A stretch of 28,719 bases of DNA from Hyphomicrobiales bacterium (GCA_002746425.1 NVXB01000001.1:121984-150702); one strand, 5' to 3'; positions 1-7,098 are shown, counted from the first letter of the stretch. Numbers and translations: made by a program. The notes: generated from the sequence alone by a model not told the origin.

Positions 1-41
1 AATGGTTGAAAACGACCAATAAAAACACCAAAATCTTCCAT
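1..41 (-). CDS. NMN adenylyltransferase-like protein, N-terminus only
   Basis: Only the first 13 codons lie in the window; the gene runs off the left edge. They read MEDFGVFIGRFQP. GRFQP followed by a histidine pair is the nucleotide-binding opening of NadM/NadR-type nicotinamide mononucleotide adenylyltransferases, which join NMN and ATP into NAD+. The ATG overlaps the stop of the NAMPT gene (TAATG), so the two are translationally coupled and sit in pathway order: NAMPT makes NMN, this enzyme would use it. The motif and context are seen directly. A Nudix fusion, common in NadM proteins, cannot be judged here. Confidence 0.72.
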   Translation of the reverse strand, partial: MEDFGVFIGRFQP

Positions 42-1453
42 TACGCTACCTCCGCACGAGCACGAATTTTCTCAAAAATATCTGTTCGACATACTACATT
101 CTCATCTTTTTGTTTACTATAATATACAGCATTAATTCCTATGCTAGCATATGATTTTTCTTCAACCACTGTTTTAACTTCGCCATCTTCTAAAATGTTT
201 TTCATAACACCTCTTTTAGATTTTTTGAACGGCGCATCGATAGGATCTTTGTAAACATCTCTCCAAACACCTTTCACGAAAATTGAAGATGTTTTTTGAG
301 CAAACATAAGTGTGTCTCGATTTACTTGCTGCAAAAGACCTCCGCCCATGCCAAAGGCAATATTTTCAGTAGAAAAACCCATAGCAAGAACATATCCTAA
401 AATTTCACTGATATGAAACGGACTAGTAATACTATCTCCATAAATAATTCTGATATTTTTAAGAACCTTAAAACCCTTATGATTTATAGTATAACCAAAT
501 GATTTACTAATTGAATTAAGGATATATCTAACAACCTCAATAGCATCGCCAGAATCAGGTCGAATAACAATGGTCATATCATTATCAACAATTTTGTCCT
601 TCAATTGAGGCCATAGATTATCAACAGAATCGTAAATATTATATGAATCAGAAACACAAGCAAAGATTTTTTGATTTTTGCTAATCATTTCATCTAGCAT
701 ATTTTCATATGCTGCTAATTCATTTTCTCTACCCCAGGCAGTAATAGTACTATGTTCAGATGCAGGAATTGAAAATCCACAAACACCGGACTTGTAATAT
801 TTCATACCCTGTGGGATAGCCTCAATAGTATCTGTACCCATAAAATTAACCAAATGCGCCAAGCCACCAATTGCTGCTGATTCTGCGGAACTTACACCCC
901 GAGCGCCAAAATCATGAAGTTTAAATGGTAATTCATCTGCTGGATTATCACAGCTAAGATCCAAATAATACTTAATGATTTTTTTAATTTCACGCGATAG
1001 TGTAGCTACAGTTGTAGGATACCAAATAGAACGAAGCATCGCAGTTTCTACAAAGGATGCTAACCAAGCGAACCTCTCATCTGTAGCAACTACGTTTGCT
1101 AGCATAATCCCAGGTTTAGTGATAGTTCCTTCAGGCAAACCAGTAATAAGAATTGGAAGAAAGCCGCCAAATTCGTTAACGATAATATCCCAATCCTCGC
1201 GATTAAAAATACCAGTTTGAGATAAAATAAGTTTTTCAGCTTTATCTACATCTTCCTTTGTAATTGGTGTGAGCAGATACTTATGCACGAACATTTGAAG
1301 ACCAAAGAAGACAATTTCAGTTCCAAATGGAAGTGGCCCATCCATATCAATGCCACGTGATTCAACATAAGAAAAATTGTTTTGGATATTTTTTGGGAAG
1401 AAGCCTTTATGGCCATATTTGTATGCGTCAGCGCGCAAAATTAAATTATTCAT
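41..1453 (-). CDS. nadV: Nicotinamide phosphoribosyltransferase (NAMPT/NadV)
   Basis: This 470-residue protein has near full family length (human NAMPT 491). It condenses nicotinamide with PRPP to give NMN, the first step of two-step NAD+ salvage in the cytoplasm. Visible signatures are HDFGARG at about 180-186, the catalytic-histidine segment PASEHSTITAWG (H234), IRPDSGD with the catalytic aspartate D300, and GMGGGLLQQ at about 368-376, a conserved glycine-rich segment. An AAAGGA ribosome site precedes the ATG. The stop overlaps the start of an NMN adenylyltransferase-like gene, giving a complete nicotinamide-to-NAD+ pair. Such pairs are known in large myoviruses and have been described as an NAD+ reconstitution route that counters NAD+-depleting defences. 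Function is confident; a counter-defence role here is inference. Confidence 0.95.
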   Translation of the reverse strand: MNNLILRADAYKYGHKGFFPKNIQNNFSYVESRGIDMDGPLPFGTEIVFFGLQMFVHKYLLTPITKEDVDKAEKLILSQTGIFNREDWDIIVNEFGGFLPILITGLPEGTITKPGIMLANVVATDERFAWLASFVETAMLRSIWYPTTVATLSREIKKIIKYYLDLSCDNPADELPFKLHDFGARGVSSAESAAIGGLAHLVNFMGTDTIEAIPQGMKYYKSGVCGFSIPASEHSTITAWGRENELAAYENMLDEMISKNQKIFACVSDSYNIYDSVDNLWPQLKDKIVDNDMTIVIRPDSGDAIEVVRYILNSISKSFGYTINHKGFKVLKNIRIIYGDSITSPFHISEILGYVLAMGFSTENIAFGMGGGLLQQVNRDTLMFAQKTSSIFVKGVWRDVYKDPIDAPFKKSKRGVMKNILEDGEVKTVVEEKSYASIGINAVYYSKQKDENVVCRTDIFEKIRARAEVA

Positions 1454-1485
1454 TGAAAAATCCTTTCAGTAATTGTTTAAAATTA

Positions 1486-1504
1486 AGGTATAACTCCTAT
1501 ACCT
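1486..1504 (-). promoter_or_regulatory. Hairpin with GGAGT loop upstream of nadV
   Basis: In the 59-nt gap before nadV a perfect 7-bp inverted repeat (AGGTATA/TATACCT) closes a 5-nt loop that reads GGAGT on the minus-strand transcript. It is followed by TAATTTTAAAC, too weak a U-run for a classical terminator. It could be a processing or translational-control hairpin between the 1513 gene and nadV. CATAAATA, one base off the late box TATAAATA, lies just upstream. Confidence 0.4.
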
Positions 1505-1512
1505 ATTCTTAT

Positions 1513-1743
1513 TTATGTTTCATTATATTCAATAATAATACCTTCATCATCTAAATGAAATGATACTGTTTTAGGTAAATTATATAAATTACAAATAATA
1601 TTGCGTAATTGACTACTATTAATCACTAGAGTACATTCTTTTTTTACTTGCGGCTTATTACTATTACAGTGATTCCATTGGCTATTAATACGGCGCGTTG
1701 GATTATTAAGAATTTTTTCTTCAGTATGTGGATTCGGATTCAT
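1513..1743 (-). CDS. Hypothetical protein, 76 aa
   Basis: I do not recognise this protein. It starts at an ATG with a clear AAGGAG site. The N-terminal half is polar and rich in N and K. The C-terminal half (about 38-76) alternates hydrophobic and charged residues and ends in LDDEGIIIEYNET, suggesting a small alpha/beta domain. It lies 11 nt downstream of the 1755 gene and belongs to the run of small genes feeding into nadV. No signal peptide or membrane segment is seen. Confidence 0.75.
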   Translation of the reverse strand: MNPNPHTEEKILNNPTRRINSQWNHCNSNKPQVKKECTLVINSSQLRNIICNLYNLPKTVSFHLDDEGIIIEYNET

Positions 1744-1754
1744 TTTTATTCTCC

Positions 1755-2051
1755 TTAAATAAATTCAAATGATTCGCCCACTTTATTTGATTTAATAAGG
1801 TGGTACTTTTGATTAGTAGCAACATTTAAAATCACTGCTGCCAATTTTTCTGTAAGTCCAGGCCTCGGGAATTGAATTGTAGTATGAACTCCCTCACCAT
1901 TAGTTACAATAAATTCAGGTGATTTACTTTCACTACCAGTAATATCATATACATCCATCTGCAGATTAATTTTTAGCCAATTTATTGCTTCGTTTAAAAA
2001 ATCTGTATGTGCATAGTCCTGAAATTTTATAAAATATGGAACTCTGGACAT
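1755..2051 (-). CDS. Hypothetical protein, 98 aa (paralogue of upstream neighbour)
   Basis: Unrecognised protein whose ATG overlaps the stop of the 2051 gene by one base (TAATG), so it is translationally coupled. It resembles that neighbour over its middle: DIT, then P-x-F-[IL]-[VI]-[TI]-N and GE, and both proteins end FEF[IM]. This suggests a tandem duplication. About 48-61 (EFIVTNGEGVHTTI) looks like two beta strands around a turn. Soluble and acidic; no catalytic motif is visible. Confidence 0.78.
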   Translation of the reverse strand: MSRVPYFIKFQDYAHTDFLNEAINWLKINLQMDVYDITGSESKSPEFIVTNGEGVHTTIQFPRPGLTEKLAAVILNVATNQKYHLIKSNKVGESFEFI

Positions 2052-2359
2052 TACATAAACTCAAATGGTTCATCATCATCTTCAGTCTTTACAATTTCAC
2101 ATTCATCACCTTCAAATGCAAAATCCAACCGAATTAGCTGAGCATTAGATTTTTCATTTGATGTTGGTAGAATTAAAAGCTGATATTCACCTTGATTGAT
2201 AATTAAAAATCTAGGATTTAAATTTTGCATTACAGTGATATCTTTAATTTCTCCATTTGGAAAAACCCCTGATAAAAAAGTTAATACTTTACTTGTATAA
2301 TTTTTATGTGAATAGTTTAAGAAAAATTTATTATCTGGTAGAAGTTTAGTATTAAACAT
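2051..2359 (-). CDS. Hypothetical protein, 102 aa (paralogue of downstream neighbour)
   Basis: First gene behind the promoter at 2386-2413, with a GGAG ribosome site before its ATG. It shares with the 1755 protein the central DIT...NPRFLIINQGE segment and the terminal PFEFM. The C-terminus carries an acidic stretch (KTEDDDE, about 92-98). No known domain is recognised. Order and coupling suggest the two products are made together and may act together. Confidence 0.78.
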   Translation of the reverse strand: MFNTKLLPDNKFFLNYSHKNYTSKVLTFLSGVFPNGEIKDITVMQNLNPRFLIINQGEYQLLILPTSNEKSNAQLIRLDFAFEGDECEIVKTEDDDEPFEFM

Positions 2360-2385
2360 GATATATCTCCATTGGTTATATTTCT

Positions 2386-2413
2386 ATAATATCAAGATTT
2401 TCTGTAAAGTACA
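2386..2413 (-). promoter_or_regulatory. Putative early promoter (GTACT-N16-TATTAT)
   Basis: On the minus strand GTGTACT is followed after 16 nt by TGATATTAT. It belongs to the recurrent promoter family of this window. It overlaps the 3' end of the DUF1353 gene and points at the 2051-1513-nadV run. Confidence 0.6.
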
Positions 2414-2781
2414 CTATATAATCTCACTGATCTATAAAAAATATAAGCTTTATATTTAGGTATTTTTAAAACCAACATTGCTTCATAAAATATTGAATCA
2501 GCTGTTTTCCTATTAACCATTGGTGTATCGTTTTTTATAAGATATAATAGATAATCGTGGATGACCGCTGCTTTAGCATATTTCCCATCGGGTTTAAATA
2601 TTTTAGAAACTGGCCATGGAATACTAGCTAAATCAGTTTCGAATCCTATTGGCACATTTATTACGAGATCCGGATTGTCTTTATCGCCGCTGTAATATTG
2701 AAATGGCTCATCTATAGAATAAATGTTACGCCATTCTTTTCTAATATATGAATATTTGAGAGGCGTAGTAAATGAGGACAT
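2392..2781 (-). CDS. DUF1353 family protein
   Basis: The 129-residue protein shows the DUF1353 pattern: a GFETDLASIPW segment (about 46-56), then YAKAAVIHDYLLYL (about 68-81), then RKTADSIFYEAM (about 96-107) and a closing aromatic region. DUF1353 proteins are common near tail and lysis genes of phages; their function is not established. The ATG overlaps the stop of the upstream small ORF (TAATG) with an AGGA site, so this gene ends the tail-fibre-like operon that starts at 5100. Unlike the GC-richer genes just upstream it has the AT-rich composition of the phage. Confidence 0.85.
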   Translation of the reverse strand: MSSFTTPLKYSYIRKEWRNIYSIDEPFQYYSGDKDNPDLVINVPIGFETDLASIPWPVSKIFKPDGKYAKAAVIHDYLLYLIKNDTPMVNRKTADSIFYEAMLVLKIPKYKAYIFYRSVRLYSVLYRKS

Positions 2782-2938
2782 TAAATTCCTATTTCTGCCA
2801 TCATTGTTGCAGCATCTAATCGGGTCAAGTTTACATTAGTTCCAGCCGTACTAGAAATAACAAGGGTGTCTAATGCAGTAACACATCTGTTACCGCTGCG
2901 CACGGGCAATTTGCGAATTTGTGTAAAGTAACAATCAT
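2781..2938 (-). pseudogene. Small tail-module gene, apparently frameshifted near its start
   Basis: An open frame ends in a TAA that overlaps the DUF1353 start. It reads ...RKLPVRSGNRCVTALDTL, continues with a Thr/Ala-rich stretch and ends DAATMMAEIGI. An ATG overlapping the stop of the previous small gene (ATGA, at 2938) lies in another frame; one extra base after its fourth codon would join it to this frame as MIVT-FTQIRKLP and so on, giving about 52 residues. The gene is therefore either broken by a 1-base deletion, read by frameshifting, or started at GTG 2903 or TTG 2909. The position between two coupled genes argues that it was a real gene. Confidence 0.42.
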
Positions 2939-3066
2939 TGTTCTGTCTTTTCGCTCTCAGTAACAGTCAAAAATCGCTGTTGTTCCTCTTCATCGGTTAA
3001 TGGAATGCGGGTTTTAATCCGAACACCGCCGATTACTTTTGATTTCATTTTATAATAAGGCATCAT
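2935..3066 (-). CDS. Small tail-module protein, 43 aa
   Basis: The ATG at 3066 overlaps the stop of the 3063 gene (ATGA). The frame encodes MMPYYKMKSKVIGGVRIKTR followed by an acidic tail rich in E and Q. Alternative ATGs at 3063 and 3048 are possible. The tight couplings on both sides and codon use like the neighbours support a real gene. No domain is recognised; a small accessory of the tail-fibre module is the simplest reading. Confidence 0.62.
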   Translation of the reverse strand: MMPYYKMKSKVIGGVRIKTRIPLTDEEEQQRFLTVTESEKTEQ

Positions 3067-3698
3067 GGACCCCAGGACATCCCGATTTCATTACGGATGG
3101 CCCCGCCTATGCTCATAACGTGCCCCGTTAACGCCCCGCCTGAGGCGAACTTGCGAGCGGCATCTCGTTGGCGCTCACCTGTCGTGTTGTTTACATCAAC
3201 GAAATCAACATTGGTCCAGCCCTCTGAACCACCGCTACCATCGATACGTTGAGCGAAGGCAAGAGCGGCTCCTCCTGCCGGTATATCAACCGTAACCGAA
3301 CCACCAGTGAGGTTTTCATGAATATCAAATGGCGTGTTGGAAGAATGGCCAACGATCCGATACCAAGCTAACGAAGCAGCACCTAGGCCACTGGTTATGA
3401 TGCTAATATCGCCTGTTAGCCCGGTTGGCACGCTTGCAATAAACACGGACTGCCTTCTCGATTCATCTACCGATTGTGAAATCTGAGTTGCTGGAATCCC
3501 AGCCACAGAACAAGCAGACATTGCGCCTGCTTGCGACCATCCAACAACTATAATCGAACGACCCGCATCAGCATCGCCCAAATCGGCTGTTGTTTGCTGA
3601 ATAAGGGTTGAGCCAGACTCCGCCGCGACAGTGAAGCCTTTGAAATCCAGCGCAAAAGCAGTGCCAGATCCGGCTAAAAGCATATGTTGACCAAACAT
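3063..3698 (-). CDS. Putative tail-associated structural protein, 211 aa
   Basis: The start is set at 3698 because that ATG overlaps the previous stop (TAATG) and has an AAGGA site at good spacing; a 27-nt longer frame would run into the upstream gene without a better site. The protein is rich in G, A, S, T and V and predicted mostly beta. The segment DLGDADAGRSIIVVGW (about 44-59) resembles a motif I associate with tail and fibre-accessory proteins of marine and alphaproteobacterial phages. The coding sequence is clearly GC-richer than most of the window, suggesting transfer. A role in adsorption or tail decoration is inferred from context. Confidence 0.72.
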   Translation of the reverse strand: MFGQHMLLAGSGTAFALDFKGFTVAAESGSTLIQQTTADLGDADAGRSIIVVGWSQAGAMSACSVAGIPATQISQSVDESRRQSVFIASVPTGLTGDISIITSGLGAASLAWYRIVGHSSNTPFDIHENLTGGSVTVDIPAGGAALAFAQRIDGSGGSEGWTNVDFVDVNNTTGERQRDAARKFASGGALTGHVMSIGGAIRNEIGMSWGP

Positions 3699-4156
3699 TA
3701 TCTTATTTCCTTTGCTGCCATCCATGCCGTATCAATCTCAGCGGCCGTTAATCCAACCACAGGTGCAAGTGCAGCAAATAATGGGTCATCTCGATTAAAT
3801 TCTACTGAATGTTTAAATTTTGCCTTTGCAACCGCCTTTTCTGTGGTGTCTGGAATGGCATCAATAGCTGTGTCAACAGCCTCAGTTTTGCCCAGAATTT
3901 CCAACATGGCGAAGAATTGAACCGCGTTTAATGGATAGTCAACCGGGTCAGTTGATGGCTCAATAACAGCCGGGACATATTCATAAGCCTCTATGCCTGT
4001 ATCTAACAACTGTTGAGCCGTGGCACTTTTCATAAAATTACGCGAAAACGTATAAGTGTCTTCTGGAATTTTGAAACCTTCAAAACTAGATAAGATAACT
4101 TTCAGCGGAAATGTCACATCGTTTTGTGTTGAGATAGTTCTAAATCTAATAGTCAT
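3698..4156 (-). CDS. Putative tail-fibre accessory protein, 152 aa
   Basis: The start at 4156 overlaps the previous stop (TAATG). The N-terminal third looks beta-rich. The C-terminal part (about 85-152) is helical with the pattern ...FKHSVEFNRDDPLF..., then LAPVVGLTAAEIDTAWMAA. An [R/N]-x-D-P-L followed by GLTxxxID ending resembles a C-terminal region I have seen in small phage tail proteins. GC content is raised, as in the next gene. Position between two structural-looking genes fits fibre assembly or attachment, but no function is demonstrated. Confidence 0.7.
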   Translation of the reverse strand: MTIRFRTISTQNDVTFPLKVILSSFEGFKIPEDTYTFSRNFMKSATAQQLLDTGIEAYEYVPAVIEPSTDPVDYPLNAVQFFAMLEILGKTEAVDTAIDAIPDTTEKAVAKAKFKHSVEFNRDDPLFAALAPVVGLTAAEIDTAWMAAKEIR

Positions 4157-4671
4157 TATTGATAATCCAAGGTAGAGGAACATAAAATTTGGGTTGTAGA
4201 AATAGCTAATCCAACAATTATATCAATTGAATTAGCAGCTGTAGAAAGAATTGGTGCCGTACCACCTGGGAATAAAAAATAAGAACCATACGCTAAAGTT
4301 CTAGAACCAGTGGCATCTTGTGTCAATATCCAAATATAAGTTTTACCAGCAATTAAATTTGTTGGATTGGCTAATGTTCTGTTACCTGCGAGCGTCACCG
4401 TGAAAATATTTGATAGGCTTGCGTCTGTGGCAATCGAAGCGGCATCACTTAAAGCTACTGGAGTAATACCTTGCGATTTAGTAAACACTTGAGAAATATT
4501 TAATTGAGCTATTGATGTATCAATAATCAAACTATCCATAACAACAGAAGTTGAATTAGCAACTAAAACATCAACTCCGCCAACATGCATAACAACACTA
4601 TTAGCGAAATATGTTATAGAATTATTACCACTACTTTCAAAGACAATATTTTCCGTTTGTAATGTGCTCAT
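4156..4671 (-). CDS. Putative tail fibre/spike protein, beta-rich, 171 aa
   Basis: The first half is a regular beta-strand pattern of short hydrophobic stretches separated by S, N and D (HVGGVDVLVANSTSVVMDSL). The second half, after PVALSDAASIATDASLSN (about 74-91), has the form FTVTLAGNRTLANPTNLIAG, a domain very common at the C-terminus of phage tail-fibre and structural proteins. ATG 4671 is chosen over GTG 4683; neither has a strong ribosome site, although GGTGG lies before the ATG. It is the second gene of the tail module, after the DUF4376 gene. Confidence 0.75.
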   Translation of the reverse strand: MSTLQTENIVFESSGNNSITYFANSVVMHVGGVDVLVANSTSVVMDSLIIDTSIAQLNISQVFTKSQGITPVALSDAASIATDASLSNIFTVTLAGNRTLANPTNLIAGKTYIWILTQDATGSRTLAYGSYFLFPGGTAPILSTAANSIDIIVGLAISTTQILCSSTLDYQ

Positions 4672-4722
4672 TAACGTGTCCACCCGTATATTTTGATACT
4701 AGTATTTATTATTTCTGTCATG

Positions 4723-5100
4723 CTATATTATCTCCCAATAAATATCGTCTCTAAAATTCTCTGGGGCGCCATCAATAAAACCGCCAGTTCTATCTTTCAT
4801 ATCCCAGGCAACTTCGTATAATTCGTGAAACCACTTAATAGCAGTAAATACTAATTCATGCATTTCAAGATGTGTTAATTCATATGTTTTGTTGTTCATA
4901 TCTCTGAATTTCATACATGCGTTTGTCATGCCAGCATCTACAAAAACACCACTCTCAGACAAAAGAGCGCTATAAATTCCTAAATCTGCTCCAGAAATTT
5001 TAATACCACTAAATCCTGTGATATTTATAACAGTACCTAACGCCATTCTACGAATTCGTTCTTTATTAATTTGTTCATTTGTGACATCTAATTGGGACAA
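4723..5100 (-). CDS. DUF4376-like tail protein, TTG start
   Basis: The 125-residue protein opens with NEQINKERIRRMALG, has a middle beta region, then LTHLEMHELVFTAIKWFHEL (about 75-94) and ends in DDIYWE. This is the layout of DUF4376 domains, found at the ends of phage tail-fibre and baseplate-associated proteins. The only start with a good ribosome site is TTG at 5100, 8 nt after AAGGA; the first in-frame ATG is residue 19, which would remove the INKER segment. It is the first gene behind the late promoter at 5123-5130 and heads the tail module. Confidence 0.78.
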   Translation of the reverse strand: MSQLDVTNEQINKERIRRMALGTVINITGFSGIKISGADLGIYSALLSESGVFVDAGMTNACMKFRDMNNKTYELTHLEMHELVFTAIKWFHELYEVAWDMKDRTGGFIDGAPENFRDDIYWEII

Positions 5101-5122
5101 ATAAAAATTCCTTGTTTATATT

Positions 5123-5130
5123 TATTTATA
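5123..5130 (-). promoter_or_regulatory. T4-type late promoter box TATAAATA
   Basis: An exact TATAAATA on the minus strand, 22 nt before the DUF4376 start. The box begins in the last T of the terminator U-tract at 5130-5162. It fits late expression of the tail genes. Confidence 0.65.
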
Positions 5131-5162
5131 AAAAAAGGAGAGAAATTAATTTCTCTCCTTTT
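5130..5162 (-). terminator. Rho-independent terminator
   Basis: A perfect 30-nt palindrome (arms AAAAGGAGAGAAATT and complement, 5133-5162) starts 3 nt after the stop of the 5165 gene. On the minus strand it ends in seven T residues that run into TATAAATA. Confidence 0.85.
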
Positions 5163-5164
5163 AA

Positions 5165-5500
5165 TTATTTGATAATATTTTTAGATATATTTTTTTCCAA
5201 TTTTCGCATTCGTTCTTCATCACTATCTATAATAGGCGCTAGATTTTTAATTTCGCTTTCTTCAATAATTCTAATAACATTAGTTTCCTGTAACACAAAC
5301 TTAGGGGTGTCTTTTGAAAAGAAAAACACATAAATCAAATTTAGTAAAATAACCGTTATTGCAAATTTAAAAAAGTATTTTTTAGTTAAAGTAGAATTAA
5401 AAAGTACATCTAAAATTTTCCAGATAAAGTATGATAATATTAATGCTGGTATTGTCATTTTTAAAAAGGCAATAAGACCATTAAATAGTAGGAATTCCAT
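5165..5500 (-). CDS. Small membrane protein, 111 aa
   Basis: Two strongly hydrophobic stretches, about 5-34 (FNGLIAFLKMTIPALILSYF) and 42-61 (YFFKFAITVILLNLIYVFFF), predict two membrane segments separated by a short polar turn. A charged C-terminal domain (about 65-111) is rich in E, R and K. The start has a GGGAGA site. No family is recognised; a holin is conceivable from size and topology, but there is no endolysin next to it. It is followed at once by a strong terminator. Confidence 0.75.
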   Translation of the reverse strand: MEFLLFNGLIAFLKMTIPALILSYFIWKILDVLFNSTLTKKYFFKFAITVILLNLIYVFFFSKDTPKFVLQETNVIRIIEESEIKNLAPIIDSDEERMRKLEKNISKNIIK

Positions 5501-5531
5501 CTTATTTCTCCCTAAAGGAATTTACTTATTA

Positions 5532-5559
5532 GTTGGAGCGTTATAAATAACGCTCCAAC
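5532..5559 (-). terminator. Strong hairpin after the SPFH gene, possible terminator
   Basis: A perfect 11-bp stem (GTTGGAGCGTT/AACGCTCCAAC) with a 6-nt loop lies 27 nt past the stop of the 5587 gene. The minus-strand flank is TAATAAGTAAATT, so the U-tract is poor. It may terminate, stabilise the 3' end or mark a processing site. Confidence 0.55.
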
Positions 5560-5586
5560 GATGAATACACTCATAAAAAGAGCTTC

Positions 5587-6468
5587 TCACTTACTAAATA
5601 CTTTTTGTGATAGACCAACTTCGTCCAATGCATTGAATGGTACAAATACACTACTACCAGACTCTGCAAGTTTTTCAAGAACTTCAAGCTTCTTATATTC
5701 AAGATATTCTTTAGTTACAGATTTTGCGAAAATATCATTTTCTTCAGCTGCTGCTAGAGCTTTTTCTCGACGAACTGCACGATTTGCTTTTGCAGCTGCC
5801 AATTCTGTTTCTAATTGAATAAGACGAATTTGCTTTTCAGCTTGTTCTCGTTTAATTGCTTCACGCCGTGCTGCTGATTCTTCTTTTTGTTTAGTAATAA
5901 ATTCAGGAAACTGAATATCAGCTAAACCTACAGTTTTGAGTTTGATTGGTGTACTTTTCAGCGCTAACTCCAGGGCTTTAACCAATTCTGCATTTACAGC
6001 GTTACGAGAGGAATTAATCTCATTAATACTATATTTAGAAATCACTGAACGTGTAACTTCTCGAATAACCGGCTGTGCGTATGTAATATACACTCGATTA
6101 AAATCAATCATACCTACTCGTGAACTAATATACTCAGGAGTAATTTTAGCTAAAATTTGATCAGTTTGATTGTTTCGAATAGAGGCAGTCATACGAAGAT
6201 CAAATCGCATATTCAATTGGTCTTTAGGCATAAGAAGTTTAAACGATTCTTTAGCGCTTTTATCTGATTTATCAACGAGAATAAGTTTATCACATACTTG
6301 ACCAGGTAATCCACAAAATTCTAGCCGAAAAACTGACGGAGTATATGTATCTGGGAGATAACCATTCTGTGTTAGAATTTTTCCTTCTGTAGCAGGTGGT
6401 ACTTCCACAATCTGGCCACACGCGGCCAGTGAAATCGCTAATGCGCCCATAATTAAGATTGATTTCAT
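5587..6468 (-). CDS. SPFH/band-7 (prohibitin-like) lipoprotein
   Basis: Residues 1-17 form a lipoprotein signal (MKSILIMGALAISLAAC) with a clear lipobox ending at C17, so the product is probably lipid-anchored in the envelope. The body resembles an SPFH/prohibitin domain (about 40-190), including PVIREVTRSVISKYSINEIN at about 133-152. A long charged coiled coil (about 190-250, rich in E, R, K and A) and a short hydrophobic tail with FVPF follow. SPFH proteins form ring or cage assemblies at membranes and can regulate FtsH-type proteases. In phages the role is unknown; control of host membrane proteolysis or of superinfection are possibilities. AAGGAAAA precedes the ATG. Confidence 0.8.
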   Translation of the reverse strand: MKSILIMGALAISLAACGQIVEVPPATEGKILTQNGYLPDTYTPSVFRLEFCGLPGQVCDKLILVDKSDKSAKESFKLLMPKDQLNMRFDLRMTASIRNNQTDQILAKITPEYISSRVGMIDFNRVYITYAQPVIREVTRSVISKYSINEINSSRNAVNAELVKALELALKSTPIKLKTVGLADIQFPEFITKQKEESAARREAIKREQAEKQIRLIQLETELAAAKANRAVRREKALAAAEENDIFAKSVTKEYLEYKKLEVLEKLAESGSSVFVPFNALDEVGLSQKVFSK

Positions 6469-6917
6469 TGTAATTTTCCTTTTTCATCTTTTAAAAATAA
6501 TACGTTGTTGCTAATTTCATATGCAAGCACATCAATTTGATTATAATGATTAGCAACGATTTTCATTATAATATAAATTTCTTCTTCTGTACATGCAATT
6601 CTTACTGGAATCATTCTTTCAATGAATAATTCTCCACTATCTTCGTCAAGCCATTGACCTTTTGCTGGTGCATAGATAGTTAAACCATTTGTGATTTGTC
6701 GAACTTGTCGATCCCATTCTTTATGGTGCTTTGTTTTAAATGGTTTACCTTCATTGGAAACCGTTGGAACATAGATCTCATACATATTTTTATCGCGATG
6801 AATAGATGAAAGAGTATCTTCAGCCGCATCTAAATAAAATTCCCAATTTTTACCGCATCTATATCCAAAGGGATCAAGGCCATCCATTTCACATAATTTT
6901 ATTGCTCTATCCTTCAT
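6465..6917 (-). CDS. Hypothetical protein, 150 aa
   Basis: The ATG at 6917 is chosen because GAGGA lies 9 nt before it; the in-frame TTG at 6923 is too close to that site. The stop overlaps the SPFH start (ATGA). The sequence is soluble with mixed helix and strand; GLTIYAPAKGQWLDEDSGE is followed by a long helix (EEEIYIIMKIVANHY). I recognise no domain. Translational coupling with the SPFH lipoprotein is the only functional clue. Confidence 0.75.
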   Translation of the reverse strand: MKDRAIKLCEMDGLDPFGYRCGKNWEFYLDAAEDTLSSIHRDKNMYEIYVPTVSNEGKPFKTKHHKEWDRQVRQITNGLTIYAPAKGQWLDEDSGELFIERMIPVRIACTEEEIYIIMKIVANHYNQIDVLAYEISNNVLFLKDEKGKLQ

Positions 6918-7098
6918 TTTCAATATTCCTCAGTTGTTTAAATATTTTCGAAGCTTCTTCGAAAGATCCACAATGCAGAATAGGTTCCCAAATAGAAAAG
7001 AAAAACCACACGTGTTTCTTTCTTTCAATTCTCCAAAGTTGTGAATTTTTATCTTTTTCAAAATTCAATCTAAGTGTTGCTGTAGCAAATTTTTCCAT
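6907..7098 (-). CDS. Hypothetical protein, 63 aa
   Basis: The ATG overlaps the stop of the HD hydrolase gene (TAATG) and has a GGAG site 6 nt away. The protein is small and basic with aromatic residues in the middle (KHVWFFFSIWEPILHCG) and a helical end. The middle is probably a beta hairpin. It overlaps the start of the next gene by 11 nt. No family recognised. Confidence 0.68.
   Translation of the reverse strand: MEKFATATLRLNFEKDKNSQLWRIERKKHVWFFFSIWEPILHCGSFEEASKIFKQLRNIENEG

Noticed and set aside
5165..5500. Holin assignment for the 111-aa two-helix protein
   Set aside because: Topology alone is not enough; there is no endolysin or spanin pair next to it.
5542..5549. Plus-strand TATAAATA as a late promoter
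   Set aside because: It lies in the loop of a hairpin and no plus-strand gene follows. Similar boxes at about 9329 and 9423 lie inside a minus-strand gene; chance copies are expected in AT-rich DNA.
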